Position numbers and translations under genes: made by a program. The notes under the pieces were generated by a model. The model was not told where the DNA came from. It did no database searches and saw only the letters and a list, made by a program, of their open reading frames with translations. From Aestuariivirga sp. (GTDB lineage: Bacteria; Pseudomonadota; Alphaproteobacteria; Rhizobiales; Aestuariivirgaceae): DNA of 6,826 bases. Of the stretch, positions 6,622-6,826 are shown piece after piece; position 1 is the stretch's first letter, and each line of letters begins with the position of its first letter. The stretch lies in assembly GCA_020252385.1 (NCBI GenBank), contig JADCDC010000209.1, positions 1 through 6,826 on the forward strand. Reading direction: 5' to 3'.

Positions 6622-6826
6622 GGCGAATTCTCGGGTTGATGAGGCCGTAGAGCAGATCGACGATGAGATTGACCAGGATCACGATGGTGGCGATCAGCAG
6701 GATGCCGCCCTGAAGGGCCGGATAGTCGCGGCGGTTGATCGACTCGATCAGCCATTTGCCCACACCGGGCCAGGAGAAGATCGTCTCGGTGAGCACCGCG
6801 CCGGCCAGAAGGCCTCCCACCTGAAG
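6611..6826 (-). CDS. Opp/Dpp-family ABC transporter permease (DppB/OppB type), C-terminal part
   Basis: The last 71 codons and stop of a permease whose 5' end lies beyond the window; the frame is open to the edge, so no start is assigned. The visible protein starts LQVGGLLAGAVLTETIFSWPGVGKWL, the conserved C-terminal region of the DppB/OppB family (AVLTETIF, WPGVG). It continues through DYPALQGG and a final membrane segment (ILLIATIVILVNLIVDLLYGLI), ending with the family's NPRIR tail. It is the partner of the DppC-type permease, whose ATG overlaps its last codons. Full-length relatives have roughly 310-340 residues, so about three quarters of the protein is missing from view. Confidence 0.93.

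Overview
The window reads as ordinary chromosomal DNA from a GC-rich alphaproteobacterium, possibly Hyphomicrobiales (Rhizobiales). This rests on the strong G/C third-position codon bias, gene families typical of that class, and a GGAACC-N16-CGTA promoter-like element resembling the alphaproteobacterial EcfG stress promoter. The taxonomic call is an inference. No RNA genes, mobile elements, CRISPR arrays, attachment sites or origins were seen.

Left part (1-1444): two divergent genes share a 171-base intergenic region. Leftward is the N-terminal 261 codons of an LplT/Aas-like MFS protein; its 3' end lies outside the window. Rightward is a small exported single-domain fasciclin (FAS1) protein with a clear signal peptide, a good ribosome binding site and the EcfG-like element. 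Between the fasciclin gene and the convergent operon lie two hairpins, one with a perfect 11-bp GC-rich stem, probably a terminator for one or both directions.

Right part (1509-6826): one tightly packed leftward operon. In transcription order it encodes an Opp/Dpp-type inner-membrane permease B (only the C-terminal 71 residues are in the window), permease C, ATPase D, ATPase F, a ThDP-dependent decarboxylase resembling 5-guanidino-2-oxopentanoate (2-ketoarginine) decarboxylase AruI, and a HAD-superfamily hydrolase. Every junction is an overlap or a gap of at most 3 nt (11-nt overlap, 3-nt gap, 4-nt ATGA overlap, 1-nt gap, 8-nt overlap), so the genes are almost certainly co-transcribed and translationally coupled. 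The periplasmic binding protein expected for such a transporter is not visible and probably lies upstream of permease B, beyond base 6826.

Working model (inference): the transporter imports a small peptide or amino-acid-like compound, possibly guanidino-type, and the decarboxylase and HAD enzyme act on it or its products. I do not see a clearly new biological system. The points most worth checking are the coupling of a peptide-type ABC importer to an AruI-like decarboxylase and HAD hydrolase, the GDY variant of the decarboxylase's GDG cofactor motif, and the EcfG-like promoter before the fasciclin gene.
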